DNA of 64,000 nucleotides from Sphingomonas yunnanensis. Its GTDB lineage: Bacteria > Pseudomonadota > Alphaproteobacteria > Sphingomonadales > Sphingomonadaceae. Made by a program: the position numbers and the translations under genes. Position 1 is the first letter of the stretch. Each line of letters starts with the position of its first letter. Below are positions 51,909 through 62,758 of this stretch, in pieces. The notes below the pieces were generated by a model. The model was not told where the DNA came from, made no database searches, and saw only the letters and a program-made list of their open reading frames with translations. Location: assembly GCF_019898765.1 (NCBI RefSeq), contig NZ_JAIOKB010000002.1, positions 703,826 through 767,825 on the forward strand. The letters run 5' to 3'.

Positions 51909-52088
51909 TCACGGCGTGCGCGCGCGATCCTCGGCCGACTGTTCCTTGTACAGGGCGCGCGTCGCCTCCTCGGTGCGCGCCTCGTCGTGGCGGCTGCGGC
52001 GATTGCGCAGGATCGCGAACAGCAGCGCCGCGACCAGGATGATCGGCCCGGCGATCACCACGAAGCTCCACAGGCCATCGCCCGCCAT
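51909..52088 (-). CDS. Small single-span membrane protein
   Basis: 59 residues from the ATG at 52088 (MAGDGLWSFV). One membrane segment (about 8-28, IAGPIILVAALLFAILR) is followed by a charged cytoplasmic tail rich in Arg, Asp and Glu (RNRRSRHDEARTEEATRALY). It lies between the divergent helicase and exonuclease genes. Function unknown, but such short proteins at this size and layout recur in sphingomonads. Confidence 0.6.
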   Translation of the reverse strand: MAGDGLWSFVVIAGPIILVAALLFAILRNRRSRHDEARTEEATRALYKEQSAEDRARTP

Positions 52089-52167
52089 GTCACTCTCCGT
52101 CCACTGTTTCTTGTCCTCGCCAACGTCCCCGCGATGAACTTCGATCCGCCGCCGCGGTTGTTCCGCC

Positions 52168-53178
52168 ATGGCGACCCGCGCACCGGCGCTCGGCGACTGG
52201 CTCGAGCCGCATCCCAATGGCATCTACGTGCGCCCGGCCGACGCCTGGATCGACCCCTCCACGCCCGAGCCGCGCGCGCTCGTCACGCACGGCCACGCCG
52301 ACCACGCGCGCGGCGGCCACGGCGAGGTCTGGGCCACGCCCGAGACGCTCGCGATCATGGCGGCGCGCTACGGCCAGCAGACCGGGCGGCCGGTCGCCTA
52401 CGGCGAGACGATCCGGCTGGGCGAGGTCGAGGTCGGCTTCGTGCCAGCGGGCCACGTGCTCGGCTCGGCGCAGATCGTGCTCGACCATCGCGGCGAGCGG
52501 GTCGTCGTCTCGGGCGATTACAAGCGTCGCGCCGACCCGACCTGTGCGGCCTTCGAGCCGGTGGCGTGCGACGTCTTCGTCACCGAGGCGACCTTCGGCC
52601 TGCCCGTCTTCCGCCACCCCGACACCGGCGACGAGATCGACAAATTGCTCGAGCGGCTCCACGCCAACCCCGAGCGCTGTGTCGTCGTCGGCGCCTACGC
52701 GCTCGGCAAGGCGCAGCGCGTGATCGCCGAGTTGCGCGCGCGCGGGCACGCCGCACCGATCTATCTCCACGGTGCGCTCCAGCGGCTGTGCGACCTCTAC
52801 GAGGAGCTCGGCGTGCGGCTCGGCGAGTTGCGTCCCGCCACCGGGGCGGCGAAGGCGGACATGGCCGGGCACGTCGTGATGTGCCCGCCCTCGGCGCTCA
52901 ACGACCGCTGGGCGCGTCGCCTGCCCGACCCGATCACCGCGATGGCGAGCGGCTGGATGCGCGTGCGCCAGCGCGCGCGGCAGAAGAACGTCGAGCTCCC
53001 GCTGATCCTCTCCGACCACGCCGACTGGGACGAGCTGACCGCGACGTTGACCGAGATCGCGCCCAAGGAGGTGTGGGTGACCCACGGGCGCGAGGAGGCC
53101 TTGGTTCACTGGTGCATGACGCGCCAGATCCGCGCGCGCGCGCTGGCGCTGTCGGGGTTCGAGGACGAGGACGACTGA
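52168..53178 (+). CDS. Ligase-associated DNA damage response exonuclease (metallo-beta-lactamase fold)
   Basis: 336 residues. The metallo-beta-lactamase signature HGHADHARGG lies at 41-50, and VPAGHVLGSAQIVLDHRGERVVVSGDYK continues the fold. LSDHADWDEL and EVWVTHGREE complete the beta-CASP-type C-terminal motifs. It is the nuclease partner of the Lhr-type helicase in the DNA-end repair module of many proteobacteria. The matching ATP-dependent DNA ligase, usually next in the operon, is absent: the next gene encodes an S10 peptidase. Confidence 0.9.
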   Translation: MATRAPALGDWLEPHPNGIYVRPADAWIDPSTPEPRALVTHGHADHARGGHGEVWATPETLAIMAARYGQQTGRPVAYGETIRLGEVEVGFVPAGHVLGSAQIVLDHRGERVVVSGDYKRRADPTCAAFEPVACDVFVTEATFGLPVFRHPDTGDEIDKLLERLHANPERCVVVGAYALGKAQRVIAELRARGHAAPIYLHGALQRLCDLYEELGVRLGELRPATGAAKADMAGHVVMCPPSALNDRWARRLPDPITAMASGWMRVRQRARQKNVELPLILSDHADWDELTATLTEIAPKEVWVTHGREEALVHWCMTRQIRARALALSGFEDEDD

Positions 53179-53419
53179 GGAGGCGCACCCGACCTCCGCC
53201 CTCGTGTTCCCGCGAACGTGGGCACCCCGGAGTAACGCCGAACAAGCTATCGTAGCTCGTCATCAGCTGGGCTCTGCGTGCGCGGGAGATTATGCACGAT
53301 CAGGTTAGCGCCAGGGTGCCCGTGAAACCGCTCGTGACGATCACCTTCGTCCAGCACCTTGCCCCTGCCGGCCTGCGCCGATTAGACAGCGACACTCACG
53401 TAAAAATTGGGGGAACATC

Positions 53420-55063
53420 ATGCGCCTCGGTCTCGCCACCGCCCTGCTCGCCGCCGTCGCCCTGCCCGTCGCCGCGCAGGAGAAAGATGCGGCGACCTCC
53501 AAGCAGCCCGCCAAGACCAACGCGGAGGCGCAGAAGGCGGCGGTCGAGGGCGCCTATGCCAACGCGCCGGTCGAGGAGCGAGAGGAGCGATCGAAGGGAG
53601 CGGTGACGGTCGGCGGCCGCAAGCTCGACTATATCGCCACCGCCGGTACGCTGACGCTGCGCGACCTGGAGGGCAAGCCGACCGCCTCGATGTTCTTTAC
53701 CGCCTATACGCTGGACGGCACCAAGCCGGGCACGCGGCGGCCGATCACCTTCTTCTACAACGGCGGGCCGGGCAGCCCGACCTTCTGGCTCCACATGGGC
53801 TCGTTCGCGCCGGTGCGGCTGCAGACCGGCAACCCCGAGTTCATCCGCCCAGCGCCCTATGACTTCGGCCCCAATCCCTACACCCTGCTCGACAAGACCG
53901 ACATGGTCTTCCTCGACGCGGTGGGTGCGGGCTATTCGCGCCCGCTCGGCGATATGAAGCCGGGCGCCTTCTACGGCGTCGACGAGGACGCCGACGCGTT
54001 CGCCAAGGCGATCCTGCGCTACGCCACCAAATATGGCCGGTGGAACTCGCCCAAGTTCATATTCGGCGAGAGCTACGGCACGCTGCGCTCGGGTGCCCTG
54101 GCCTATCAGCTGCAGGATCGCGGCATGGCGCTCAACGGCGTGGTGCTGCTCAGCTCGATCATGAACTACGGCTATCGCCAGCCCGGTCTCGACCAGGTCT
54201 ATCTCAACTATCTGCCGAGCTACGCCGCCACCGCCTGGTACCATAACCGACTGGCGAACCGACCCGCCGACGTCGCCACGATCGTCCAGCAGGCGCGCGA
54301 CTTCGCGGTCGGGCCGTACATGTCGGCGCTCGCCAAGGGGCAGAACATCTCGGACGCCGAGCGCGACCAGGTGGCGCAGCGGATGAGCGAGCTGATCGGT
54401 CTCTCGCCCGACTTCATCCGCCGCGCCAACCTGCGGATCGACCTGCCGCGCTTCCAGAAGGAGCTGCTGCGCGGCACGCGCCAGACGGTCGGCCGCTTCG
54501 ACTCGCGCTATATCGGCACCGACAGCGACGCCGCGGGCGAGCGCCCCGAGACCGACGTCTCCTCCGACGCGATCTCGGGCGCGTTCATCGCCACCTTCAC
54601 CGACTATGTGACCCACCAGCTCGGCTACAAGACCGACATGCCCTACCGCCTCTCCGCGCGCGACGCGGCGGGCTGGACGTGGAACTGGAAGCACGAGTCT
54701 CCGCTGCGCGGGGCGGGGCCGCAGAACAATCCCAACACCGCTGTCGATCTCGCCGCGGCGATGCGCGCCAACCCCTATCTCCAGGTGCTGTCGATGAACG
54801 GCTGGTACGACATGGCGACGCCTTTCTTCGGCACCGAGAACGACCTGGGCCACATGATGCTCGAGCCGAGCCAGCGCGGGAACCTGCGCTTCACTTATTA
54901 CCCCTCCGGGCACATGGCCTATCTCAATCCCGAGGCGCTGACGGCGATGAAGCGCGACCTGTCGGACTGGTACGACCGCGCGCTCGCCGTGGCGCGCTCG
55001 GACGCTCCGCCGGCGCGCGGGTCGGTCTCGGCGGCGGAAGGGCCGGGGTCGTCGCCCAACTGA
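53420..55063 (+). CDS. S10 family serine carboxypeptidase-like protein
   Basis: 547 residues with a signal peptide (to AVAAQ, about 20). The serine carboxypeptidase features are FFYNGGPGSPTFWLHMGSF (oxyanion hole), FIFGESYGTLRSG with the nucleophile Ser near 217, NGWYDMATPFFGT with the Asp, and YPSGHMAYL with the His. It should be a periplasmic exopeptidase or acyl-transferase relative. Bacterial S10 members are uncommon outside a few groups, though sphingomonads carry several. A 241-base space precedes it. Confidence 0.88.
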   Translation: MRLGLATALLAAVALPVAAQEKDAATSKQPAKTNAEAQKAAVEGAYANAPVEEREERSKGAVTVGGRKLDYIATAGTLTLRDLEGKPTASMFFTAYTLDGTKPGTRRPITFFYNGGPGSPTFWLHMGSFAPVRLQTGNPEFIRPAPYDFGPNPYTLLDKTDMVFLDAVGAGYSRPLGDMKPGAFYGVDEDADAFAKAILRYATKYGRWNSPKFIFGESYGTLRSGALAYQLQDRGMALNGVVLLSSIMNYGYRQPGLDQVYLNYLPSYAATAWYHNRLANRPADVATIVQQARDFAVGPYMSALAKGQNISDAERDQVAQRMSELIGLSPDFIRRANLRIDLPRFQKELLRGTRQTVGRFDSRYIGTDSDAAGERPETDVSSDAISGAFIATFTDYVTHQLGYKTDMPYRLSARDAAGWTWNWKHESPLRGAGPQNNPNTAVDLAAAMRANPYLQVLSMNGWYDMATPFFGTENDLGHMMLEPSQRGNLRFTYYPSGHMAYLNPEALTAMKRDLSDWYDRALAVARSDAPPARGSVSAAEGPGSSPN

Positions 55064-55191
55064 TGGCCGTCGTTCCCTCCCGTCCCACTGCCGTCGAGGA
55101 GGACAGGAGTTTCGGCGAGCGCCAGCTAACCTCCTGTCCGTGCACGCGAAGGCGCATTTACTAAGCGCTTAACCATGGGCAGAGGCGGCTC

Positions 55192-56001
55192 ATGCCCGCC
55201 CTCCCCTCGCGCGTTCTCGTCGCGCTTCTCGCCGCGCTCGCGGCCATCCTCCCCGCGCCCGCGCTCGCCTGGGGCAAGACCGGACATCGCGTCGTCGCGC
55301 AGGTCGCCGACGCGCGGCTTACCCCGCGCGCGCGCCGGGCGGTCAAGGCGATCCTCGGGGTCGAGACGCTGGCGGAGGCGGCGAACTGGCCCGACACGAT
55401 GAAGTCCGACCCGTCGCCTTTCTGGCAGCGCCAGGCGTCGCCGTGGCACTATGTCACCGTCCCGACCGGCAAGAGCTACGCCGAGGTCGGTGCGCCGCCC
55501 GAGGGCGACGCGGTCACCGCGCTCACCCGTTTCCGCGCGACGCTGAGCGACGGGCACGCGCCACTCGCCGAGCGGCAGGCGGCGCTGCGCTTCGTCGTCC
55601 ACCTCGTCGGCGACCTTCACCAGCCGCTCCACACTGGCAACGGTACCGACAGGGGCGGCAACGATCGCAAGGTCACCTTCTTCGGCCGCGCCACCAACCT
55701 CCACACGGTGTGGGATTCGGGGTTGGTCGACGACGAGCAGCTCTCCTTCACCGAGCTGTCGACCTGGCTCGGCGCGCGGATCACGCGGGCAGAGGCACGA
55801 GACTGGGCGGCGACCGACCCGCGCGTCTGGATCGCCGAGAGCGCGGCGCTGCGCGACCGGATCTACCCCGCGGCGGGACAGGACGCGCTGTCCTACGCCT
55901 ATGTCTACGAGAACACGCCGCGGATGGAACTCCAGCTGGAGAAAGGCGGGGTGCGGCTCGCCGCCTATCTCAACCAGCTGTTCGCCCAGCGGCGCCGCTG
56001 A
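55192..56001 (+). CDS. S1/P1 family nuclease
   Basis: 269 residues with a signal peptide cut before Trp27, the residue that ligates zinc through its N-terminus (ALAWGKTGHRV). Further zinc ligands are in HYVTVP, VVHLVGDLHQPLHTGNGTDRGGND and NLHTVWDSGLV. All three zinc sites appear complete, so it should be an active secreted nuclease for single-stranded DNA and RNA, or a 3'-nucleotidase. It follows the S10 gene after a 128-base gap. Confidence 0.9.
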   Translation: MPALPSRVLVALLAALAAILPAPALAWGKTGHRVVAQVADARLTPRARRAVKAILGVETLAEAANWPDTMKSDPSPFWQRQASPWHYVTVPTGKSYAEVGAPPEGDAVTALTRFRATLSDGHAPLAERQAALRFVVHLVGDLHQPLHTGNGTDRGGNDRKVTFFGRATNLHTVWDSGLVDDEQLSFTELSTWLGARITRAEARDWAATDPRVWIAESAALRDRIYPAAGQDALSYAYVYENTPRMELQLEKGGVRLAAYLNQLFAQRRR

Positions 56002-56002
56002 G

Positions 56003-56410
56003 TCACAGCAGCGCGAGCATGCTCAGCTCGGCCGCGAGCGCGGGCGGCAGCGCCGCAATCCCCTCCCCCGCCGCGCCGCCGAGGTCGACCGGCGCGTCGC
56101 CCGCCTCGAGGTAGCGCCAGCCCTGGTGTGCGCGGCGCGGCAGGGCCAGCACCAGCCGCAGCTCGGGGTCGATATGGATCGCCACCCGCCCGCCCTCGGC
56201 CTCGCCGAAGTGCAGGATCGGCGAGCGCGCCACCAATTGGTGCTTGATGATCCAGTAGAGCGAGCCCTGCCCCGCCACTTCCTCGTGGCGCTTGGGAAGG
56301 TAGCGCGTGGTGAGGAACACGGGGCCGGCGAGGGCGCGCGCGCGGAGGCGCTCGGCGAGCAGGTCGACGCTCGCCGCGCCGAACGCGACCTTGGTGAGAT
56401 GGAGCGGCAT
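56003..56410 (-). CDS. DUF1489 family protein
   Basis: 135 residues from the ATG at 56410 (MPLHLTKVAFGAASVDLLAE). The family segments VFLTTRYLPKRHEEVAGQGSLYWIIKHQLVARSPIL and VAIHIDPELRLVLALPRRAHQGWRYLEAGDAPVDL are intact. Function unknown; cytosolic. It lies 17 bases after mgtE on the same strand and ends two bases after the convergent nuclease gene's stop. Confidence 0.88.
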   Translation of the reverse strand: MPLHLTKVAFGAASVDLLAERLRARALAGPVFLTTRYLPKRHEEVAGQGSLYWIIKHQLVARSPILHFGEAEGGRVAIHIDPELRLVLALPRRAHQGWRYLEAGDAPVDLGGAAGEGIAALPPALAAELSMLALL

Positions 56411-56427
56411 TCTGTCGCCGATGTGGG

Positions 56428-57831
56428 TCAGCCCCCCAGGCCCCACAAGGTGGCGAGGCCGAGGAAGGAGAGGAAGCCGCCCGTGTCGGTCAGCGTCGTC
56501 ACGAACACGGCCGACGACACCGCGGGGTCGACGCGGAAGCGGTCCAGCGTCACCGGCACCATCACGCCGCCGAGTCCCGCGAGCAGGTTGTTGATCACCA
56601 TCGCCAGCGCCATCACCAGCGACAGCTGCTCGTCGCCGTAGACGATGTAGCTGCCGAGCCCGACGAGACAGCCGAGCGTCGCGCCGTTGACCGCGGCGAT
56701 GCGCAGCTCGCGGACGATCATGCGCGCGGTGTTGGTGTCGGTCAGCTGGTTGGTCGCGATCGCGCGCACCACCACCGCCAGCGTCTGCGTGCCGGCGTTG
56801 CCACCCATGCCCGAGACGATCGGCATCAGCACCGCCAGCACGGCGTAGCGCGCGATCGCGCCCTGGAAGAGTCCCACCACCGACGCCGCCAGCATCGCGG
56901 TGGCGAGATTGACCACCAGCCAGGTCAGCCGCGTCTTCACGGTGAGCCGGATCGGCTCGTTGATGTCGCCCTCGCCCGCGCCGGAGAGCAGCAGCGTGTC
57001 CTCGCCGGCCTCCTGCTGGATGATATGGACGACGTCGTCGACGGTGATCATGCCGACCAGCCGTCCCGCGCCGTCCACCACCGCGGCCGAGATCAGCGCG
57101 TATTTCTGGAAGCGTAGCGCCACCTCCTCCTGGTCCATGTCGACCGGAATCAGCGTCTGCTCGCGCTGCATGACGTCGGCGATCGCGACGGCGCGGGGCG
57201 CGCGCAGCACCCAGCTCAGCATGCAGGTGCCGACCGGGTGGTGCGCCGGATCGACGACGTAGATCTCCCAGAAGTCGGTGGTGAGCCCGTCGTCGCGGCG
57301 CAGATAGTCGAGCGCGTCGCCCACCGTCCAATGTTCCGGCACCGCGATCAGGTCGCGCTGCATCAGCCGGCCGGCGGATTCCTCGGGGTAGGACAGCGCC
57401 TCCTCGATCGCGGCGCGATCGTCCGGCTCCATCGCGCGGAGGACCTCGCGCTGGTCCTCCGGCTCCATGTCCTCGATGATCGCGACCGCGTCGTCGGTGT
57501 CGAGCTCGCTGGCAATGTCCGCCACCTGGCGCGCATCCAGCGCGTCGATCAGGCTCTCGCGGACGTAATCGTTCATCTCGGCGAAGACGTCGGCGTCGAC
57601 CAGGTCGGCGATCGCGGCGGCGAGGTCGCGGCGGCAGTTCTCGGGGGTGAGCTCGAACAGGTCGGCGATGTCGGCGGGGTGAAGCGGCTCGACGAGGGCG
57701 TGGGCCGCGGCGACGTCGCCGTCCTGCACCGCGTCGATCACGGCGCGGACGAACTCGGGCTTGAGCCGGTCGTCCTCGTCCATCCGGTCGTCGGCGGCCT
57801 CGATCGGGTCGGCCAGCTCGCTCTCGCTCAT
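56428..57831 (-). CDS. mgtE: Magnesium transporter MgtE
   Basis: 467 residues. The cytosolic N-domain (about 20-155, LHPADIADLFELTPEN and similar repeats) is followed by two CBS domains (TTDFWEIYVVDPAHHPVG to DDVVHIIQQEAGED) and five membrane segments starting near residue 320. Transmembrane residues NAGTQTLAVVVRAI and VMPVTLDRF-like loops match the MgtE pore. It admits Mg2+ and closes through the Mg-sensing CBS region. It leads the DUF1489 gene. Confidence 0.93.
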   Translation of the reverse strand: MSESELADPIEAADDRMDEDDRLKPEFVRAVIDAVQDGDVAAAHALVEPLHPADIADLFELTPENCRRDLAAAIADLVDADVFAEMNDYVRESLIDALDARQVADIASELDTDDAVAIIEDMEPEDQREVLRAMEPDDRAAIEEALSYPEESAGRLMQRDLIAVPEHWTVGDALDYLRRDDGLTTDFWEIYVVDPAHHPVGTCMLSWVLRAPRAVAIADVMQREQTLIPVDMDQEEVALRFQKYALISAAVVDGAGRLVGMITVDDVVHIIQQEAGEDTLLLSGAGEGDINEPIRLTVKTRLTWLVVNLATAMLAASVVGLFQGAIARYAVLAVLMPIVSGMGGNAGTQTLAVVVRAIATNQLTDTNTARMIVRELRIAAVNGATLGCLVGLGSYIVYGDEQLSLVMALAMVINNLLAGLGGVMVPVTLDRFRVDPAVSSAVFVTTLTDTGGFLSFLGLATLWGLGG

Positions 57832-57944
57832 GCGCCGCCGCCTCCTGTTCGTGCCGGACCGCACCGCCCTACCGCGCGTTGGCACCATTTGCCAGCCGCG
57901 CGCTCAGCCACTAACGCGCCCGCATCGTACCGAAAGGATCTTCC

Positions 57945-58400
57945 ATGGCCGATACTTACTCCACGCTGACGATGACGCTCGAGGGCGGTGACGTCACCAT
58001 CCGGCTGCGCCCCGACCTGGCGCCCGACCATGTCGCGCGCATCGCCGAGCTGGCCAACGCTGGCTTCTACGACGGCGTCGTGTTCCACCGCGTGATCCCG
58101 GGCTTCATGGCGCAGGGCGGCGACCCGACCGGCACCGGCATGCACGGCTCGGACAAGCCCAACCTCAAGCAGGAGTTCAGCAAGGAGCCGCACGTGCGCG
58201 GTACCTGCTCGATGGCGCGGACGATGGACCCGAACTCGGCCAACTCGCAGTTCTTCATCTGCTTCGACGACGCGCGCTTCCTCGACGGCCAGTACACCGT
58301 CTGGGGCGAGGTGACCGAGGGCATGGAGCTGATCGACGCGCTGCCCAAAGGCGAGCCGCCGGCGAGCCCGGGCAAGATCGTCTCGATGAAGGCGGCGTAA
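57945..58400 (+). CDS. Cyclophilin-type peptidyl-prolyl isomerase
   Basis: 151 residues without a signal peptide, so probably cytosolic. The active-site run is FHRVIPGFMAQGGDPTGTG, and RGTCSMARTMDPNSANSQFFIC and VWGEVTEGMELID follow. It catalyses cis-trans turning at Pro. It diverges from mgtE with a 113-base gap. Confidence 0.93.
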   Translation: MADTYSTLTMTLEGGDVTIRLRPDLAPDHVARIAELANAGFYDGVVFHRVIPGFMAQGGDPTGTGMHGSDKPNLKQEFSKEPHVRGTCSMARTMDPNSANSQFFICFDDARFLDGQYTVWGEVTEGMELIDALPKGEPPASPGKIVSMKAA

Positions 58401-58490
58401 CGACGGCAGCTCGCGCACCTGGGCGTGGCGGGCTGTAGCACGCCCCCGCGCTTCCCGTCGCAGGGGCGGCGCCGTCTCTCAACCCACCGC

Positions 58491-58586
58491 CGTCATCCCC
58501 GCGAGGGCGGGAATCCAGAAGCACCAAGCTCGCTGCCCAAATCGCGACGGTAGCGCGTCTGGGCTCCTGCCTTCGCGCGGATGACG
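58491..58586. repeat. Intergenic imperfect inverted repeat, family A-like
   Basis: A GTCATCC-start arm at 58491-58520 (CCCGCGAGGGCGGGAATCCAG) is mirrored imperfectly at 58558-58586 (CTGGGCTCCTGCC to GGATGACG). It lies between the convergent cyclophilin and LysR-family genes. Confidence 0.6.
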
Positions 58587-58636
58587 ACGCTGGGCGGCCG
58601 GAGAGGGCGGTGACGGTGCGTAGGCGGGCGCGTCCC

Positions 58637-59521
58637 TCACTCCTGCCGCAGCGTGCGGATCAGCCAGTCGCGGAACAATCGGACCGGCTTGGTCTGCAGC
58701 GCGCGCGGGCGACAGGCGAACCAATAGCTGTACGGGCTGGTGACATCGATGTCGAAGAGCCGCACCAGCCGCGGGTCGTTGGCGTCTTGGAAGTGATTCT
58801 CGTGCATGAAGGCGATGCCGAGCCCCTGCGCCGCCGCCTCGAGGATCAGCGCCCCCGAGTCGAAATAGTCGATCGCCACCGACTCGACCGCCGGTACGCC
58901 CGCGGCCTGCGCCCAGGCGGCATAGGTGTCGGGCATGTCGCGGTGAAGCAGGATGGTGTGGCCGTCGAGCTGCTCGGGCGAGCGCAGCGGGCGCGCTCCG
59001 TCGAGTAGCGAGCGCGCGCCGATCGGATAGACCATGTTGCGGTCGAGCCGCTCCGAGTAGAGCAGCGGATCGATGTCGCGCGCGACGACGATCACCGCGT
59101 CGAGTCCCTCGCCCAGGCGGCCGAGCGCGTTGCCGCCGGTGTCAATGTCGAGATGGAGCTCCGGATGCGCTGCACGCAGCTCGCCCAACCGCGGGAACAA
59201 ACGCTGCGAGGCGTAGAGCGGCAGGACGCCGAGGCGCAGCCGCAGCACCTCGTTGCCGCTGGTCATCGAGTCGATCGCGTCGGAGAGACCGTCGAGCACC
59301 GGCGCGATCGCGGCGAGCAGACGCTCGCCGTCGGTGTTGGGCACCATCGCCTGGTGGCGGCGGTCGAACAGCGGTCGGGTGAGGAAGCGCTCGAGCGTCT
59401 GGATGCGCCGGCTGAGCGCGGGCGGTGACAGCGCCAGCTCCTGCGCCGCGGCCTTGATCGAGCCGAGGCGAGCGACGGCGACGAACGCCTCGATCGCGGT
59501 CAGGGGTGGTAGGCGGCGCAT
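58637..59521 (-). CDS. LysR-family transcriptional regulator (GcvA-like)
   Basis: 294 residues from the ATG at 59521 (an in-frame ATG at 59551 is less likely). The helix-turn-helix is residues 4-60 (LTAIEAFVAVARLGSIKAAA, LSPPALSRRIQTLERFL), and the effector domain shows the GcvA-type layout with FMHENHFQDAND and YSYWFACRPRALQTKPV near the end. Its target is probably on the divergent side, where the candidate small RNA and the CDC48-type gene lie. Confidence 0.85.
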   Translation of the reverse strand: MRRLPPLTAIEAFVAVARLGSIKAAAQELALSPPALSRRIQTLERFLTRPLFDRRHQAMVPNTDGERLLAAIAPVLDGLSDAIDSMTSGNEVLRLRLGVLPLYASQRLFPRLGELRAAHPELHLDIDTGGNALGRLGEGLDAVIVVARDIDPLLYSERLDRNMVYPIGARSLLDGARPLRSPEQLDGHTILLHRDMPDTYAAWAQAAGVPAVESVAIDYFDSGALILEAAAQGLGIAFMHENHFQDANDPRLVRLFDIDVTSPYSYWFACRPRALQTKPVRLFRDWLIRTLRQE

Positions 59522-59639
59522 CGTCGGTCCACGTTCGGTATCGCGCCGCATGATGAACCCCGCACGCGCCGGCGCAAGCGTGCGGATGAACCCAAATGCA
59601 TTCTTTGCAACTATAGCGCTATCATTCGCACTTGCACAA

Positions 59640-59730
59640 TGACGGCCTGACCTGCATCTAGTTCAGGCCTTTCAGGCATCCTCTCCTAAAAACTTTCATA
59701 GGCCGCTCCTCGTTGAGCGGCCTTTTTTTT
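59640..59730 (+). ncRNA. Candidate small RNA with intrinsic terminator
   Basis: GGCCTGA (59644-59650) pairs with TCAGGCC (59663-59669), and about 30 bases later comes a textbook terminator: AGGCCGCTC and GAGCGGCCT (59700-59723) followed by eight T. No gene on the + strand precedes it within 1.2 kb, because lysR reads leftward. The simplest reading is a short transcript starting in the 59530-59640 promoter region, or a leader attenuator for the CDC48-type gene. No known RNA family was matched. Confidence 0.5.
59700..59730 (+). terminator. Intrinsic terminator
   Basis: A nine-pair GC-rich stem with a CTCGTT loop is followed by TTTTTTTT, the strongest terminator in the window. It lies 100 bases upstream of the CDC48-type start, so it cannot end that gene. 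It must end something starting within the preceding 180 bases, or attenuate the transcript. Confidence 0.85.
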
Positions 59731-59829
59731 CGTCTGCGTCAGACCCGTAGCGATGATCGGTGCTCTCGCAATCCGGAACCCTGGCCCTATCTCCTGCGCT
59801 CGACCGCGCGAGCGAGGAAGGGCAGCACC

Positions 59830-62124
<2,295 letters not shown>

Positions 62125-62130
62125 GGTCGA

Positions 62131-62272
62131 GATCCTCCCCGGAACGGGGAGGGGGGACCGCCCGGGGAAGCCGGGTGGTGGAGGGGGTTCTCCCCGCAGC
62201 GCAGCACCTGCGGATGCCCTCCTCCACCACGCCCTGCGGGCGCGGTCCCCCTCCCCGCAAGCCGGGAGGATT
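62131..62272. repeat. Intergenic inverted repeat, family C
   Basis: ATCCTCCCCGG...GGGGAGG with GGACCGC and GGTGGTGGAGGG (62132-62190) is mirrored at 62217-62272 (CCTCCACCACG, GCGGTCCCCCTCCCC, GGGAGGATT). The outer ends read GATCCTCC and GGAGGATT. It fills the space between the convergent CDC48-type and monooxygenase genes. Similar G/C-rich elements are widespread in sphingomonad genomes. Confidence 0.75.
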
Positions 62273-62607
62273 TAGACGTCGCCCGCCCTCCACCGATAAT
62301 CGCGCGTCACCGTCGACACCGTCACGGCATAGTCGTCGTACCACCGCTCGCGGCCCCGCTCGCGCGTCGCGGCATGCTCCGGATGGTCGCGCCACGCGAG
62401 CGCGCTCGCCGCGTCGGCCCAGTAGCTCAGCGTGATCCCCAGCCCGTCCGCGTTCCGCATGCTGTCGACCCCGCGATAGCCCGGCTGTGCCGCGGCGAGT
62501 GCGTCCATCCGCTCGGCCGCGGCGGCATAGCCCGCCTCGTCGCGGCCGTTGCGGCGCGAGACGAACGTCACCATCACCTGCCCCACCCGCTCGCCGCCGT
62601 CCCGCAT
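62272..62607 (-). CDS. Antibiotic biosynthesis monooxygenase (ABM)-like protein
   Basis: 111 residues from 62607, or 100 from the in-frame ATG giving MVTFVSRRNG. ABM-fold traits are AYAAAAERMDALAAAQPGYRG-like text (AAERMDALAAAQPGYRGVDS), SYWADAASALAWRDHPEH and RERGRERWYDDYAVTV. The small ferredoxin-like dimers act on quinones or haem, and many are uncharacterised. The substrate is not evident. Its stop touches the family C repeat. Confidence 0.72.
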   Translation of the reverse strand: MRDGGERVGQVMVTFVSRRNGRDEAGYAAAAERMDALAAAQPGYRGVDSMRNADGLGITLSYWADAASALAWRDHPEHAATRERGRERWYDDYAVTVSTVTRDYRWRAGDV

Positions 62608-62709
62608 TCGCCCGCCCTCACGCCGCCAACGGCCGGGCGAATAGGCGCTTGGGACGGGCGTGCAACCCCGCTATGGCAACCGCCGCGCTTGCAAGGCGTT
62701 CGTCATCGT

Positions 62710-62729
62710 GGTGACACAGGGCTGTCACC
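62710..62729. promoter_or_regulatory. Palindromic operator-like site
   Basis: GGTGACA and TGTCACC face each other across six bases, 29 bases before the methyltransferase start. It lies between the divergent monooxygenase and methyltransferase genes and could bind a dimeric repressor. No regulator is assigned. Confidence 0.4.
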
Positions 62730-62758
62730 AGCAGGGTTCGGGAGCGACATCTTTCCAC

